Under the pieces are notes generated by a model. It was not told the DNA's origin, ran no database searches, and saw only the letters and a list, made by a program, of their open reading frames with translations. From contig NZ_LGCM01000065.1 of assembly GCF_001306035.1 (NCBI RefSeq), positions 186,001-250,000 on the forward strand: DNA of 64,000 nucleotides, read 5' to 3'. Position numbers and translations under genes: made by a program. Of this stretch, positions 39,981 through 48,279 are shown in pieces (position 1 is the stretch's first letter; the number at the start of each line of letters is the position of its first letter). Source of the stretch: Levilinea saccharolytica. GTDB taxonomy: Bacteria; Chloroflexota; Anaerolineae; Anaerolineales; Anaerolineaceae.

Positions 39981-40048
39981 TTGGCAGGCGGGCGGGAGGC
40001 CTGTATAATTAACCCTATGGGGCGAGAGGGTGAGGCACTCCCCCGCCC
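39981..40048 (+). promoter_or_regulatory. Promoter and leader hairpin of the DUF2200 gene
   Basis: TTGGCA (39981-39986) and TATAAT (40004-40009) are exactly 17 bases apart. The following TATAATTAACCC is close to the repeated leader at 1993, and GGGCG (40020-40024) pairs with CGCCC (40044-40048) around a loop rich in purines. GGAGG follows before the start codon. Confidence 0.8.
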
Positions 40049-40063
40049 GCTGGAGGAATGACC

Positions 40064-40423
40064 ATGCCCAGGCAATCCCTGTTTGCGATGAAGTTCGCCC
40101 AGATTTACCCGCTGTATGTGCAGAAGGCCGAGCGCAAGAACCGCACGGCGCAAGAGGTGGATGCGGTCATCGGCTGGCTGACGGGCTACGACGCGGCGGG
40201 GCTGCGCCAGCAGATAGCAGCGGGGGCGGATCTGAAGACCTTTTTTGAGCAGGCCCCGGCTATGAACCCGCACCGCGCGCTGATCCGCGGGGTGGTGTGC
40301 GGCGTGCGCGTGGAGGAAATTGAAGATGAGCTGATGCGGAACATCCGCTACCTGGATAAGCTGGTGGACGAGCTGGCCCGGGGCAAAGCCCTGGAGAAAA
40401 TTTTGCGGCGGCCGCTGGAATAA
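40064..40423 (+). CDS. DUF2200 family protein
   Basis: 119 residues, cytosolic. FAMKFAQIYPLYVQKAERKNRTAQEVDAVIGWLTGY and MNPHRALIRGVVCGVRVEEIEDELMRNIRYLDKLVDELA are the family signature. ATG 40064 is preferred over ATG 40058 because GGAGG ends only one base before the latter, and the family begins at this position. Function unknown. It shares a promoter with the GyrI-like gene 28 bases downstream. Confidence 0.9.
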   Translation: MPRQSLFAMKFAQIYPLYVQKAERKNRTAQEVDAVIGWLTGYDAAGLRQQIAAGADLKTFFEQAPAMNPHRALIRGVVCGVRVEEIEDELMRNIRYLDKLVDELARGKALEKILRRPLE

Positions 40424-40451
40424 ACCCCGCGCACTCCGAAGGAGCCTGAAC

Positions 40452-41069
40452 ATGGGCAAGAGCGACCTGAAAAAAGAGTGGAAGCACCTTTACAACCCAT
40501 CCGCGGCGGAAATTTCGGTGGTGGAGGTGCCGCCGCTGAACTTCCTGATGGTGGACGGGGCGGGCGACCCCAACACGGCCGCCGAATATGCCCAGGCGGT
40601 GGAGGCGCTCTACGCGCTTGCTTACGCGCTCAAGTTCAAGGTGAAAAAGAGCGGCGGCGAGGATTACGCCGTGATGCCCCTGGAAGGGCTGTGGTGGACG
40701 GAGGACATGCGCCTGTTCAGCGTGGAGCATAAGGAGCAGTGGTTGTGGACCATGATGATCCTGCAGCCGGAGGTCATCACCGCGCCGATGGCGGCGGAGA
40801 CGCTGGAGGAGGTGCGCAAGAAGAAGGGCCTGCCCGCGCTGGAGAAGGTGCGCTTTGAGACCTACACCGAAGGTTTGGCTGCGCAGATCATGCACTGGGG
40901 GCCGTACGCGGATGAAGCGCCCAACATCGCCCGGCTGCACGCCTTTATCCATGCGCAGGGCTGCGTGCGCAGCGGCAAGCACCACGAAATTTACCTGAAC
41001 GACCCGCGCCGCACCGCGCCGGAGAAAATGCGCACGGTGCTGCGCCAGCCCATGCGCCGGGAGGGGTGA
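40452..41069 (+). CDS. GyrI-like small-molecule-binding protein
   Basis: 205 residues of the GyrI-like (SOUL/HSP-type) family. SVVEVPPLNFLMVDGAGDPN and FKVKKSGGEDYAVMPLEGLWW are the standard N-terminal strand-loop segment; HHEIYLNDPRRTAPEKMRTVLRQP is the standard C-terminal end. Related domains act as the drug-sensing part of MerR/AraC regulators or alone as hydrophobic-ligand-binding proteins, and some hydrolyse ligands such as cyclopropanes. GAAGGAG precedes the ATG. Probably co-transcribed with the DUF2200 gene. Confidence 0.9.
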   Translation: MGKSDLKKEWKHLYNPSAAEISVVEVPPLNFLMVDGAGDPNTAAEYAQAVEALYALAYALKFKVKKSGGEDYAVMPLEGLWWTEDMRLFSVEHKEQWLWTMMILQPEVITAPMAAETLEEVRKKKGLPALEKVRFETYTEGLAAQIMHWGPYADEAPNIARLHAFIHAQGCVRSGKHHEIYLNDPRRTAPEKMRTVLRQPMRREG

Positions 41070-41116
41070 GGCCGGCCCGCGCCAACCCAAACAGCCGATC
41101 GAAAAGGGGATGGAGA

Positions 41117-41590
41117 ATGACGCAGTCATCTGAATTCACAGTAGACTATGTGGAATCCATGGGCGTGCGCTTCAGTCAGAAGGGCGTGGCCCACATGGAG
41201 GGCGGCCAAAGACTGTGGTTTGTCCCCAAAGAAAAAATCCGCTACGTCACCCTGCGGCATGGCTATCAGGCCGAAAGGCCGCTGGTGCAGACCCTCTTCA
41301 GCGCGGCGCTGATCCTCATCGGCCTGTACCCGCTGCCGCATTTGATTCTGTGGGCTTTTGCCGGGGGCAAGGCTTATGATGTGGAATTCCTGCTGCTGCT
41401 GTTAATCCCTTTGGGGGCCTGGTTTTTGAAGGATGGGCTGAAAAGAGGGCTCTACTTTGAGCTGACCCTGGTGGACGAGGGCCGGCGCAAGATCCCCTTG
41501 CAGCGCCCGCTTGAATTTGTGATGCTGAAGTGGATCATAACCCAGGCGGAAGCCTTAGGCTATGTGATTAACCGCGGCGGCGAGGGCTGA
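41117..41590 (+). CDS. Small membrane protein with two helices, function unknown
   Basis: 157 residues from ATG 41117 (AGGGGA upstream). About residues 53-74 (SAALILIGLYPLPHLILWAF) and 83-100 are a hairpin of membrane helices. The flanking parts, including WFVPKEKIRYVTLRHGYQAE and LTLVDEGRRKIPLQRPLEF, look like the two halves of a cytosolic PH-like or ribbon domain. No recognised family. It follows the GyrI-like gene by 47 bases and may share its transcript. Confidence 0.55.
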   Translation: MTQSSEFTVDYVESMGVRFSQKGVAHMEGGQRLWFVPKEKIRYVTLRHGYQAERPLVQTLFSAALILIGLYPLPHLILWAFAGGKAYDVEFLLLLLIPLGAWFLKDGLKRGLYFELTLVDEGRRKIPLQRPLEFVMLKWIITQAEALGYVINRGGEG

Positions 41591-41643
41591 GCGGGGAGTT
41601 AAAATTTGGTATCCATTCGGTTTTATCACACAGGGAGGAGAAG

Positions 41644-41994
41644 ATGGCCCTATATTCAACAGCGCAGGAAGTGATCTCACCTAATCAGGAAGCTGTGGTT
41701 GTGTTTACCCACGGGGATAATTTTTTCGTGGACGCTTTGGGCAACGGGTATACTGGAAATTGGGTGGTGAACCCTGACAATCTGGAAGATGTGGACAAGG
41801 TCATTATTTACCTTCGCCGGGACGGAGAGAACATCAACCGGATTTTTCTGGGGAACTATGCCGGTTGCCGAAAATCGCCAGAGGCCGGAAGACAGGAAAT
41901 CCGCTTCAATCACTTGCAGGAGATTGGGACGACCTATTCGAATTGGATCGAGTTTGCCGGGGGTCAGAATCCGGTAGCCTATGCTCGAAGGTAA
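41644..41994 (+). CDS. Hypothetical protein, AT-richer accessory gene
   Basis: 116 residues, no recognised family, no signal peptide. Rich in beta strands (AVVVFTHGDNFFVDALGNGY, VDKVIIYLRRDG) and polar loops. GGGAGGAG before the ATG is an excellent ribosome site. It overlaps nothing and ends 28 bases before the HNH-like gene, with which it shares an AT-richer composition and probably a transcript. Confidence 0.5.
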   Translation: MALYSTAQEVISPNQEAVVVFTHGDNFFVDALGNGYTGNWVVNPDNLEDVDKVIIYLRRDGENINRIFLGNYAGCRKSPEAGRQEIRFNHLQEIGTTYSNWIEFAGGQNPVAYARR

Positions 41995-42022
41995 ATATTC
42001 ACACCAAAATCAGGGAGGAAAA

Positions 42023-42823
42023 ATGGGATATGTTCGTCCGAAAAATCCAATGCCGCTCAGTCCGGCCGAAAAGAAAGAATTATTAAAAACGTATATCGAA
42101 TTCTATGAAGAGCAGGCCAAAGAAGATATATCCCGTTTGAATAAAAAAATTCCTCGGGAGGTTTTTGAACAGACACTCGATCAAATTGGCACGATTCTGC
42201 TTCAACACTCGGCAGAATTATCAGAAAATAACGATGATGTAAAAAAGTTCCTGAAAGAAACCCCGCTTCCTTCTCCTCTTGATGAATATTTACCTCGGGA
42301 TTTTCGCGTCTTTTGTTTGCTGCTCAATGCACTGAAGCAATGGCTCTCTGCCGAACAGGCCGCTACGGATCGGTACTTATTAGGAGGCACTGCGAGAAAA
42401 CAGCTCCGGCCCACTTCGGGTCACTGTATGGTTACTGGCGAAAAAATAGACGAGCACGGCGAACTACATCACCCCGTCCGCGATGGCAGGCCGCCAATTT
42501 ATCTGAGTAAACAAGGGCATGATCAGGTCGAACACCTGATAAGTACGACTGAACCTGAGATGAATTCAATTGCGGATACCAATGCTAATGCCAATGGTGA
42601 ACAATTCTTGGCAGAAATTATGACAATCAAAAAAAAATACCACCATTCCTGGGCTCAACTCAGGAAGGCTTGTGATTTTTCTGTTGGGAAACCAGTTGAC
42701 TTTACTACGCCTCAGGTTAAAGCAACCTCATTGACCTTCGCAAGAAGAGTGAAAGATTTAACGGGATGGAGCCCAGCAGAAATATTAGATTGGATGCATG
42801 AAAATGGCCTTGATTTAAAATAA
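42023..42823 (+). CDS. Predicted HNH-like protein
   Basis: 266 residues from ATG 42023 (GGGAGG upstream). The first 110 residues are a charged helical bundle. Near residue 135 comes TSGHCMVTGEKI, then ELHHPVRDGRPPIYLSKQGH: a Cys/His pattern with a central HH and a following H, resembling the beta-beta-alpha metal finger of HNH nucleases. Only one Cys is present, so the structural zinc site of classical HNH proteins is absent or different. The last 50 residues (WAQLRKACDFSVGKPVDFTT..) look like a separate small domain. It is AT-rich and lies beside another orphan, as in accessory or defence loci. Confidence 0.5.
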   Translation: MGYVRPKNPMPLSPAEKKELLKTYIEFYEEQAKEDISRLNKKIPREVFEQTLDQIGTILLQHSAELSENNDDVKKFLKETPLPSPLDEYLPRDFRVFCLLLNALKQWLSAEQAATDRYLLGGTARKQLRPTSGHCMVTGEKIDEHGELHHPVRDGRPPIYLSKQGHDQVEHLISTTEPEMNSIADTNANANGEQFLAEIMTIKKKYHHSWAQLRKACDFSVGKPVDFTTPQVKATSLTFARRVKDLTGWSPAEILDWMHENGLDLK

Positions 42824-42851
42824 GACTTCCTTCCCCTACCCACCCCAACCC

Positions 42852-43295
42852 ATGAGAACCCCCATGCCCCTCTTCTACTTCTCCATCGCCCTGGCGATCG
42901 GCGCTAGCGCGCTGTACCATTTCACCGCCAAAATCACGCCCGCCAATGTCAACTTCACCGTCTCGCTGCTGGTGACCTACGCCCTGGCTTTCGGCTTCAC
43001 CCTGCTCACCTTTGTGTTCTTCCCGGTGAAGCACGGGCTGGCCGCCGAGCTGAAACAGCTCAACTGGGCCAGCGTGGGCCTGGCGGTGGCAATTGTCGGC
43101 ATTGAATTTGGCTTTCTGCTGGTGTACCGCTCCGGCTGGAATCTGGGCATCGCCGCCGTGCTGGTGAATGCGGCCGCCGCGCTTCTGCTGCTCCCCGCGG
43201 CGGTGCTGATCTTTAAGGACAGGCTCTCGTGGGTCAATGTGCTGGGCATTTTTGTCTGCCTGGCCGGGCTGGTGCTGCTGAACTGGAAGCGGTAA
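42852..43295 (+). CDS. Half-size EamA/DMT-type membrane protein
   Basis: 147 residues with four membrane helices and a C-terminal DRLSWVNVLGIFVCLAGLVLL, the ending seen in each half of EamA-type transporters and in SMR-like proteins. It would act as a dimer if it is a transporter. There is no ribosome site (the leader is C-rich), so translation may rely on readthrough from upstream; ATG 42864 is an alternative start. Confidence 0.75.
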   Translation: MRTPMPLFYFSIALAIGASALYHFTAKITPANVNFTVSLLVTYALAFGFTLLTFVFFPVKHGLAAELKQLNWASVGLAVAIVGIEFGFLLVYRSGWNLGIAAVLVNAAAALLLLPAAVLIFKDRLSWVNVLGIFVCLAGLVLLNWKR

Positions 43296-43338
43296 AATCA
43301 AGGCGAAGTGTCCCAGCCGACCCCCGCGAGGTAAGCCC

Positions 43339-44118
43339 ATGAACCCGGCCCAATGGCAGGCCCTGTACGACCCCGATCACCGCATCCATATTCAGTTTCC
43401 CAATATGCGCCGTGAGGTCACGCCCCAGGTGGTGCGGCATGCGGATCTTTCGTCCGGCGGCGAGGGCATGATCGCCTACAGCTGGCTGGACGAAACCAGC
43501 GCCGATGCGGCCATCCGCGAGCAGGTGGCGTATTTCCAGCGGCTGGGGCAGGATTTTGAATGGAAGGTGTACGATTACGACCGGCCGGCGGATTTGAAAA
43601 CGCGGCTGGAAGGTCAGGGCTTCGTCAGCGAAGAGCTGGAGGTGATTTTGGGGTTAGACCTGAACGCCGCGCCGGAGGTGCTGCGCCAACCCGTGCGCTG
43701 TGATGTGCGCCGCATCAGCGACCCGCGGCAGCTGGCGGATGTGCAGGCCGTTCAGGAGGGGGTGTGGGGCGAGGACGGCTCCTGGGTGTTCGAGGTGTTG
43801 GGCAGCGTGCTGCGCGACGACCCCGCGCGCATGAGCGTGTATGCGGCGTATGTGGACGGGCAGCCCGCCAGCGCGGCCTGGGTGGATTTTCCGCCGGGCA
43901 ACGCCTTTGCCAGCCTGTGGGGCGGGTCCACCCTGCCGCAATTCCGCCAGCGCGGCCTGTTCACGGCGCTGCTGGCCGCGCGCGCCCAGGAAGCCATCGC
44001 ACGCCAGGTGCGCTATCTCACCGTGGATGCCATGCCCATGAGCCGCCCCATTTTGGAAAAGCTGGGGTTCGAGCGCATCGCCGAGTCGTACCCGTGCAAG
44101 TGGAAGCATCAGTCTTAG
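43339..44118 (+). CDS. GNAT family N-acetyltransferase, two-domain
   Basis: 259 residues. The C-terminal half contains the acetyl-CoA site: FASLWGGSTLPQFRQRGLFTALLAARAQEA with R-Q-R-G-L-F, and PILEKLGFERIAE at the end. The N-terminal 120 residues form a second, degenerate GNAT-like domain, as in other long members. Substrate unknown. AGGT precedes the ATG, and a strong terminator lies 35 bases after the stop. Confidence 0.87.
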   Translation: MNPAQWQALYDPDHRIHIQFPNMRREVTPQVVRHADLSSGGEGMIAYSWLDETSADAAIREQVAYFQRLGQDFEWKVYDYDRPADLKTRLEGQGFVSEELEVILGLDLNAAPEVLRQPVRCDVRRISDPRQLADVQAVQEGVWGEDGSWVFEVLGSVLRDDPARMSVYAAYVDGQPASAAWVDFPPGNAFASLWGGSTLPQFRQRGLFTALLAARAQEAIARQVRYLTVDAMPMSRPILEKLGFERIAESYPCKWKHQS

Positions 44119-44152
44119 GCGCAGCCTGCGCTGACGGTGATTTTGACTCAAG

Positions 44153-44176
44153 AAAAGCCGCGCCAGCGGCTTTTTT
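44153..44176 (+). terminator. Intrinsic terminator
   Basis: AAGCCGC (44155-44161) pairs perfectly with GCGGCTT (44166-44172) around a GCCA loop, followed by a run of six T. It ends the GNAT transcript. Confidence 0.93.
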
Positions 44177-44280
44177 GATTGAACCTACCCGCCCAACCTA
44201 TCTGTGGATAGGGGACAAACACGCGGCCGGCGTTTACACTGTGATCATCATAAAACCGAGAAATCTGAAAGGAAAAAACG

Positions 44281-45141
44281 ATGATCCTCCCTCAACCGAC
44301 CCCTGCGGACGCTTTCGCCCGCGTCCAGCGCCCCTTTTCTCTGCGCACCTACCTGTGGATTGTGTTTGCCCTCTCCTGGCCGCCGCAGATTGCCTATGCC
44401 CTGTGGGGCAACGACCCCATCCGCGGCTACCTGCTCAGTTCGCTTTCGATGGTGATGGTGACCGTGGGCACCTTCATCGCCGGGCGCTGGGTTTTCCGCG
44501 ACGGGTTCCAGAACATGGGCTGGCGCTGGGGAAAACCGCGCCATTACCTGGCGGTCTTCGCTCTGGCGCTGTTCATTTTTGGCACGCCGGTGCTGATTGA
44601 AAACCTGCTGGGCCTGCACAGCCTGCCGGAAACCTTTTCGGTGGGGGCGCTTTTGGGCAGTTTTCTCACCAGTTTCGTGCTCACCCTGATCCCCGGCTTT
44701 GGCGAGGAGTTCGGCTGGCGGGCTTACCTGCTGCCGCGCCTGGCGCAGCGCCACAGCCCGCGCAAGGCCCTGCTGATTCACGCCTTCATCTGGTGGGCCT
44801 GGCACATCCCCGCCCTGGTGAAGATCGGCTGGCAGGCGCAGGGCGGGCAGGGCAGCCCCTGGCTGCAGGGCAGCCCCTGGCTGTCGGTGGCGGTGACTCT
44901 GCTGGTCAGCCTGCTGCCGGCCATGATGAACGCGGTGCTGTTTGCCTACGTGTGGGCGGCTTCCGGCAGTCTGGCGGTGGCCAGTGTGTATCACTCGGCC
45001 TATGATGAAGTCCGCGACGCCCTCGACCGCGGCATTGGCTTTGGCCCCCTGGTGAGCCTTTGGGAGATGGCGGCCACGCTGCTCTTCGGCGCGGCCCTGC
45101 TGTGGAAGGCCGATTGGCCTCGTCTGCTGCGCAGAAACTGA
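44281..45141 (+). CDS. CPBP family intramembrane glutamic protease
   Basis: 286 residues with about eight membrane helices. GFGEEFGWRAYLLPRL gives EExxxR, FIWWAWHIP gives the FxxxH-type motif, and SVYHSAYD is the third conserved His region. This long form with GWR after the EE pair is common in Gram-positive bacteria and Chloroflexota. The function is probably peptide or protein processing in the membrane. A repeated GSPWLQGSPWL stretch near residue 196 is a small internal duplication. Confidence 0.9.
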   Translation: MILPQPTPADAFARVQRPFSLRTYLWIVFALSWPPQIAYALWGNDPIRGYLLSSLSMVMVTVGTFIAGRWVFRDGFQNMGWRWGKPRHYLAVFALALFIFGTPVLIENLLGLHSLPETFSVGALLGSFLTSFVLTLIPGFGEEFGWRAYLLPRLAQRHSPRKALLIHAFIWWAWHIPALVKIGWQAQGGQGSPWLQGSPWLSVAVTLLVSLLPAMMNAVLFAYVWAASGSLAVASVYHSAYDEVRDALDRGIGFGPLVSLWEMAATLLFGAALLWKADWPRLLRRN

Positions 45142-45174
45142 TAGAATCTGGATACACAGAGGAGATCAACGCAA

Positions 45175-45705
45175 ATGCAGCCAGGTGACGTCCTGACCCC
45201 GTGGGTGGATCCACGCTTGAAGGCTCAACCCTCGCCGCTCGGCGGGCGGGGGCTGTTTGCCTGCGCGCCCATCCCGGCGGGCGAGGCCTTGCTGCGCTGG
45301 GGCGGGGTGGTGTATACCCAGGCCGACCTGCGGGCCGGGAAAGCCAACCCGGAGAGCATCGCCGTGCTGGAGCGCGATCTGTATCTGGCCGACCCGGCGG
45401 ACGCCGCGCTGGCGGACGAGTACTTTCTGAACCATTCCTGCGACCCGAACGCCTGGATGCTGGACGCCGTCACCCTGGCCGCCCGGCGGCCGATTGCCGC
45501 GGGGGAGGAGATCACCGCGGATTACGCTCTGTGGCTGTTCGAGCAGGATTGGAGCCTGGATCCGTGCCGGTGCGGCTCTCCCCTCTGCCGCGGACGGGTC
45601 ACCAGCCAGGATTGGCAGCGGCCTGAGCTGCAATCCCGCTATGCAGGTCATTTCACGCCCTTTCTCAACCGCCTGATTCAGCGCTGCCAACGCACTGCGC
45701 GCTGA
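45175..45705 (+). CDS. SET-domain protein (lysine methyltransferase-like)
   Basis: 176 residues comprising just a SET domain and a post-SET motif. GGRGLFACAPIPAGEALLRWGG starts the fold, NHSCDPNAW and GEEITADYAL are the SAM- and substrate-binding motifs, and CRCGSPLCRG is the zinc-binding post-SET cluster. SET proteins methylate lysines of histones and other proteins; in bacteria the targets are mostly unknown, and archaeal-type members modify chromatin-like proteins. The pattern is complete, so activity is plausible. An extended -10 box TGATAGAAT (45139-45147) precedes the gene, and the ribosome site is GAGGAG. Confidence 0.9.
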   Translation: MQPGDVLTPWVDPRLKAQPSPLGGRGLFACAPIPAGEALLRWGGVVYTQADLRAGKANPESIAVLERDLYLADPADAALADEYFLNHSCDPNAWMLDAVTLAARRPIAAGEEITADYALWLFEQDWSLDPCRCGSPLCRGRVTSQDWQRPELQSRYAGHFTPFLNRLIQRCQRTAR

Positions 45706-45725
45706 CGGCGAAGGCGGGTCAAACT

Positions 45726-46877
45726 ATGCGATCGTTTAGAATAAAGAACATTTTCATGAAATCACGAAAGATCAAAAAGATGATGTGGATCGTACTGGGT
45801 TCCGGTGTGGTGGTGGGTCTGGTTTTTATCGCTCTCCTTCTGGCCTGGAGCCCCGGCCAGCCGCAGCCTTTGCGCGGTGAAAACGGAGAGCCGCTGGCGG
45901 GCAGCCTGTCCGAAAAAATCTTCGTCGAAATCAACGGCACGGCGCAGGGCATGTTCATTAAAAGCAGGGATGTGCGCAACCCGGTGCTGCTTTTCGTGCA
46001 CGGCGGGCCAGGCATGCCGGAATACTGGCTGACGCAGCGCTACCCCACGGGGCTGGAGGAGGACTTCACCGTGGTATGGTGGGAGCAGCGCGGCGCGGGC
46101 CTTTCGTACCGCGCGGACCTGCCCGCCGAGACGATGACCGCCGAGCAGTTTGTGGCCGACACCCTGGCCGTTTCCCGTTACCTGATCGAACGCTTCGGCC
46201 AGCCGAAAATTTACCTGATGGGCCATTCCTGGGGCAGCTACATCGGCATTCAGGCGGCGGCGCAAAGCCCGGAGCTGTACCATGCTTACATCGGCGTGGG
46301 GCAGATGGCCCATCAAATTGAATCGGAACAGTTGGCCTATGCCTACGCCCTGGAGCAGTACCGCGCGCGCGGGGATACGCGCATGCTGCGCAAGCTGGAA
46401 GCCGTCCCGCCCAGCCAGACGGCCCCGCTGCCCGCGGAATACGAAGCTCTGCGCGACGCTTATATGCACGGCATCGGCATCGGCACCACCCGCGACATGA
46501 ATTCGGTGATCACCGGCATCTTCCTGCCCTCCTGGCAGTTCCGCGAATACACGCTGGCGGAGAAGGTCAAGCTGTGGCGGGGCAAGGTGTATTCCCGCTC
46601 GCCCGAGTTCGGCCTATGGAACACCATGCTGAGCGTGGACATGAGCCAGAAAGTGCCGCGGCTGGAGCTTCCGGCCTATTTCTTCCACGGGCTGTATGAC
46701 TACACCTGCGCCTACCCGTTGGCGAAAGCCTATGCAGAGACCCTGGATGCGCCGCTGAAAGGTTTTTACACCTTCGCGGAATCGGCCCACAGCCCCATGT
46801 TCGAAGAGCCGCAGAAAATGCGGCAGATTCTGCGGCAAGACGTGCTGGTGGGCAAGAACACCCTGGCGGATGAATAG
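45726..46877 (+). CDS. Membrane-anchored alpha/beta-hydrolase, proline-iminopeptidase-like
   Basis: 383 residues. An N-terminal helix (MMWIVLGSGVVVGLVFIALL, about residues 19-38) anchors or secretes it. The hydrolase core has HGGPGMPEYW (oxyanion loop of prolyl aminopeptidases), GHSWGSYIG (nucleophile elbow with Ser), FFHGLYDYTC (Asp) and SAHSPMFEEP (His). This places it with proline iminopeptidase-like enzymes that act on peptides or esters outside the cytosol. The start could also be ATG 45756; no ribosome site is clear at either. Confidence 0.85.
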   Translation: MRSFRIKNIFMKSRKIKKMMWIVLGSGVVVGLVFIALLLAWSPGQPQPLRGENGEPLAGSLSEKIFVEINGTAQGMFIKSRDVRNPVLLFVHGGPGMPEYWLTQRYPTGLEEDFTVVWWEQRGAGLSYRADLPAETMTAEQFVADTLAVSRYLIERFGQPKIYLMGHSWGSYIGIQAAAQSPELYHAYIGVGQMAHQIESEQLAYAYALEQYRARGDTRMLRKLEAVPPSQTAPLPAEYEALRDAYMHGIGIGTTRDMNSVITGIFLPSWQFREYTLAEKVKLWRGKVYSRSPEFGLWNTMLSVDMSQKVPRLELPAYFFHGLYDYTCAYPLAKAYAETLDAPLKGFYTFAESAHSPMFEEPQKMRQILRQDVLVGKNTLADE

Positions 46878-47011
46878 CCGCCGGGCAGCCGGCGGGCTGT
46901 GCGGAGCCGAAAATGGGGTATCATTGCCGAAGGCGGCATACGGGCTGCCCAGGGAAAATTCTGGGCGCCCGCCGTGCTTACACAAACCCTATCGAAAGGA
47001 TGCAGACATCC

Positions 47012-47476
47012 ATGAAGCTCAACTTGAAGATCATCGGGGGGTTGGTGGCTGTTTTGGCTGTGCTGTTTTTATCCTCGTGCAGCCCCTCACCTGCGGCGGC
47101 GCCCACGGCTGCACCGGCGGAACCCATCCTGAAAACCACGCTGGGAGATTTCCGAATTGTTTCGGCTCGCCTGGCGGACGAAGTTCACGACAGCCAGGCC
47201 CCCGATGGGCAGAAATTTCTCCTCATCGGCCTGGTGCGGCCCGATCTGCAAAAACTGATTCCAGGTGAATTTTCGCTGGAAGCCTTTCAGACCATGATGG
47301 TGGAGGCTTCCGAAGCGATCTATATCCAGGGGGATGACGGGTCGCAGACCTTTTATTCCCACATGGGGGGCTGGGTGGAGGAGGATTTTGTCATCGGCTT
47401 CACCGTGCCGGTGAACCAAACTTACACCCTGCATTGGCCGGGCAACGATCCCCTGCCGCTGACGGTGACGGAGTAA
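47012..47476 (+). CDS. Predicted lipoprotein, function unknown
   Basis: 154 residues from ATG 47012 (GAAAGGA eleven bases upstream). The signal region IIGGLVAVLAVLFLSSC ends in the lipobox LSSC with Cys 23, followed by an Ala/Pro-rich linker and a single beta-rich domain (LKTTLGDFRIVSARLADEVHDSQAPDG, DFVIGFTVPVNQTYTLHWP). This fold resembles DUF4352-like telokin/Ig domains of Gram-positive lipoproteins. No partner genes are recognised. Confidence 0.7.
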   Translation: MKLNLKIIGGLVAVLAVLFLSSCSPSPAAAPTAAPAEPILKTTLGDFRIVSARLADEVHDSQAPDGQKFLLIGLVRPDLQKLIPGEFSLEAFQTMMVEASEAIYIQGDDGSQTFYSHMGGWVEEDFVIGFTVPVNQTYTLHWPGNDPLPLTVTE

Positions 47477-47511
47477 TCTTGACCCTGGGCGTAAGGAGTG
47501 GAACGATCCGC

Positions 47512-48279
47512 ATGAACACACCCGAAAAACTGCTTAAGCGATTGGATGAGATCGGCCAGGAACTCTCCAAAAGGCCGGGCGCATTGGCCCTGATCGGCTT
47601 AGGCTCGGTGGGGTTGGAGCGGGAGCGGCTGGATGCGTTCTCTGACCTGGATTTTTTTGTGATCGTTCAGGCGGGGTATAAGGCGCAGTATCTGGAGGAT
47701 TTGAGCTGGCTGACTCAGCTTGCGCCCGCGGCGTTTTCCTTTGCCAACACGCCCGACGGCTGCAAATTTCTATACACAGACGGCGTGTTCTGTGAATTTG
47801 CCGTGTTTGAAGAAAGTGAACTCCAGCAGGCGGTCTTTGCCCCTGGCCGGGTGGTGTGGAAGGCCGCGGGGGTCTCGGAGCAGATCGCCGTTCCCCAGCG
47901 CGCCCACCTGCCCGGGCCGCCGCCGGCCGCGGCGTGGCTGATCGGCGAGGCGCTTACGAATGTGTATGTGGGCCTGCTGCGCGATCTGCGCGGGGAAAAG
48001 CTCTCCGCCATGCGCTTCATTCAGGTGTACGCCGTGGACCGCATCCTGGAACTGGCGGAAAGAAGCCAGGCCGCCGCCGGAGCCGCGGATGTGTTTAACC
48101 GCGAACGGCGTTTTGAGCAGCGCGTCCCGGCCCTGGCCGGGCGGCTGCCCGCCTTTGTGCAGGGCTACGCGCGCAACCGGGAATCTGCGCTGGCGGTGCT
48201 GGCCTATTTGGATGAGTATTTCGAGGTCGACCCGGCCATGAAGCAGGCCATCCTGAAGTTGTGTGAGCCGATGAGATGA
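47512..48279 (+). CDS. Nucleotidyltransferase-domain protein
   Basis: 255 residues from ATG 47512. The Pol-beta-type core is clear near the N-terminus: ALIGLGSVGLERERLDAFSDLDFFVIV gives the G-S and the D-x-D metal ligands, and DGVFCEFAVFEE could give the third carboxylate. The remainder is helical, as in aminoglycoside-adenylyltransferase-like proteins. Members modify antibiotics, tRNA or proteins, and the substrate is unknown. Its stop overlaps the start of the Imm5-like gene (ATGA), hinting that the pair functions together. Confidence 0.8.
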   Translation: MNTPEKLLKRLDEIGQELSKRPGALALIGLGSVGLERERLDAFSDLDFFVIVQAGYKAQYLEDLSWLTQLAPAAFSFANTPDGCKFLYTDGVFCEFAVFEESELQQAVFAPGRVVWKAAGVSEQIAVPQRAHLPGPPPAAAWLIGEALTNVYVGLLRDLRGEKLSAMRFIQVYAVDRILELAERSQAAAGAADVFNRERRFEQRVPALAGRLPAFVQGYARNRESALAVLAYLDEYFEVDPAMKQAILKLCEPMR

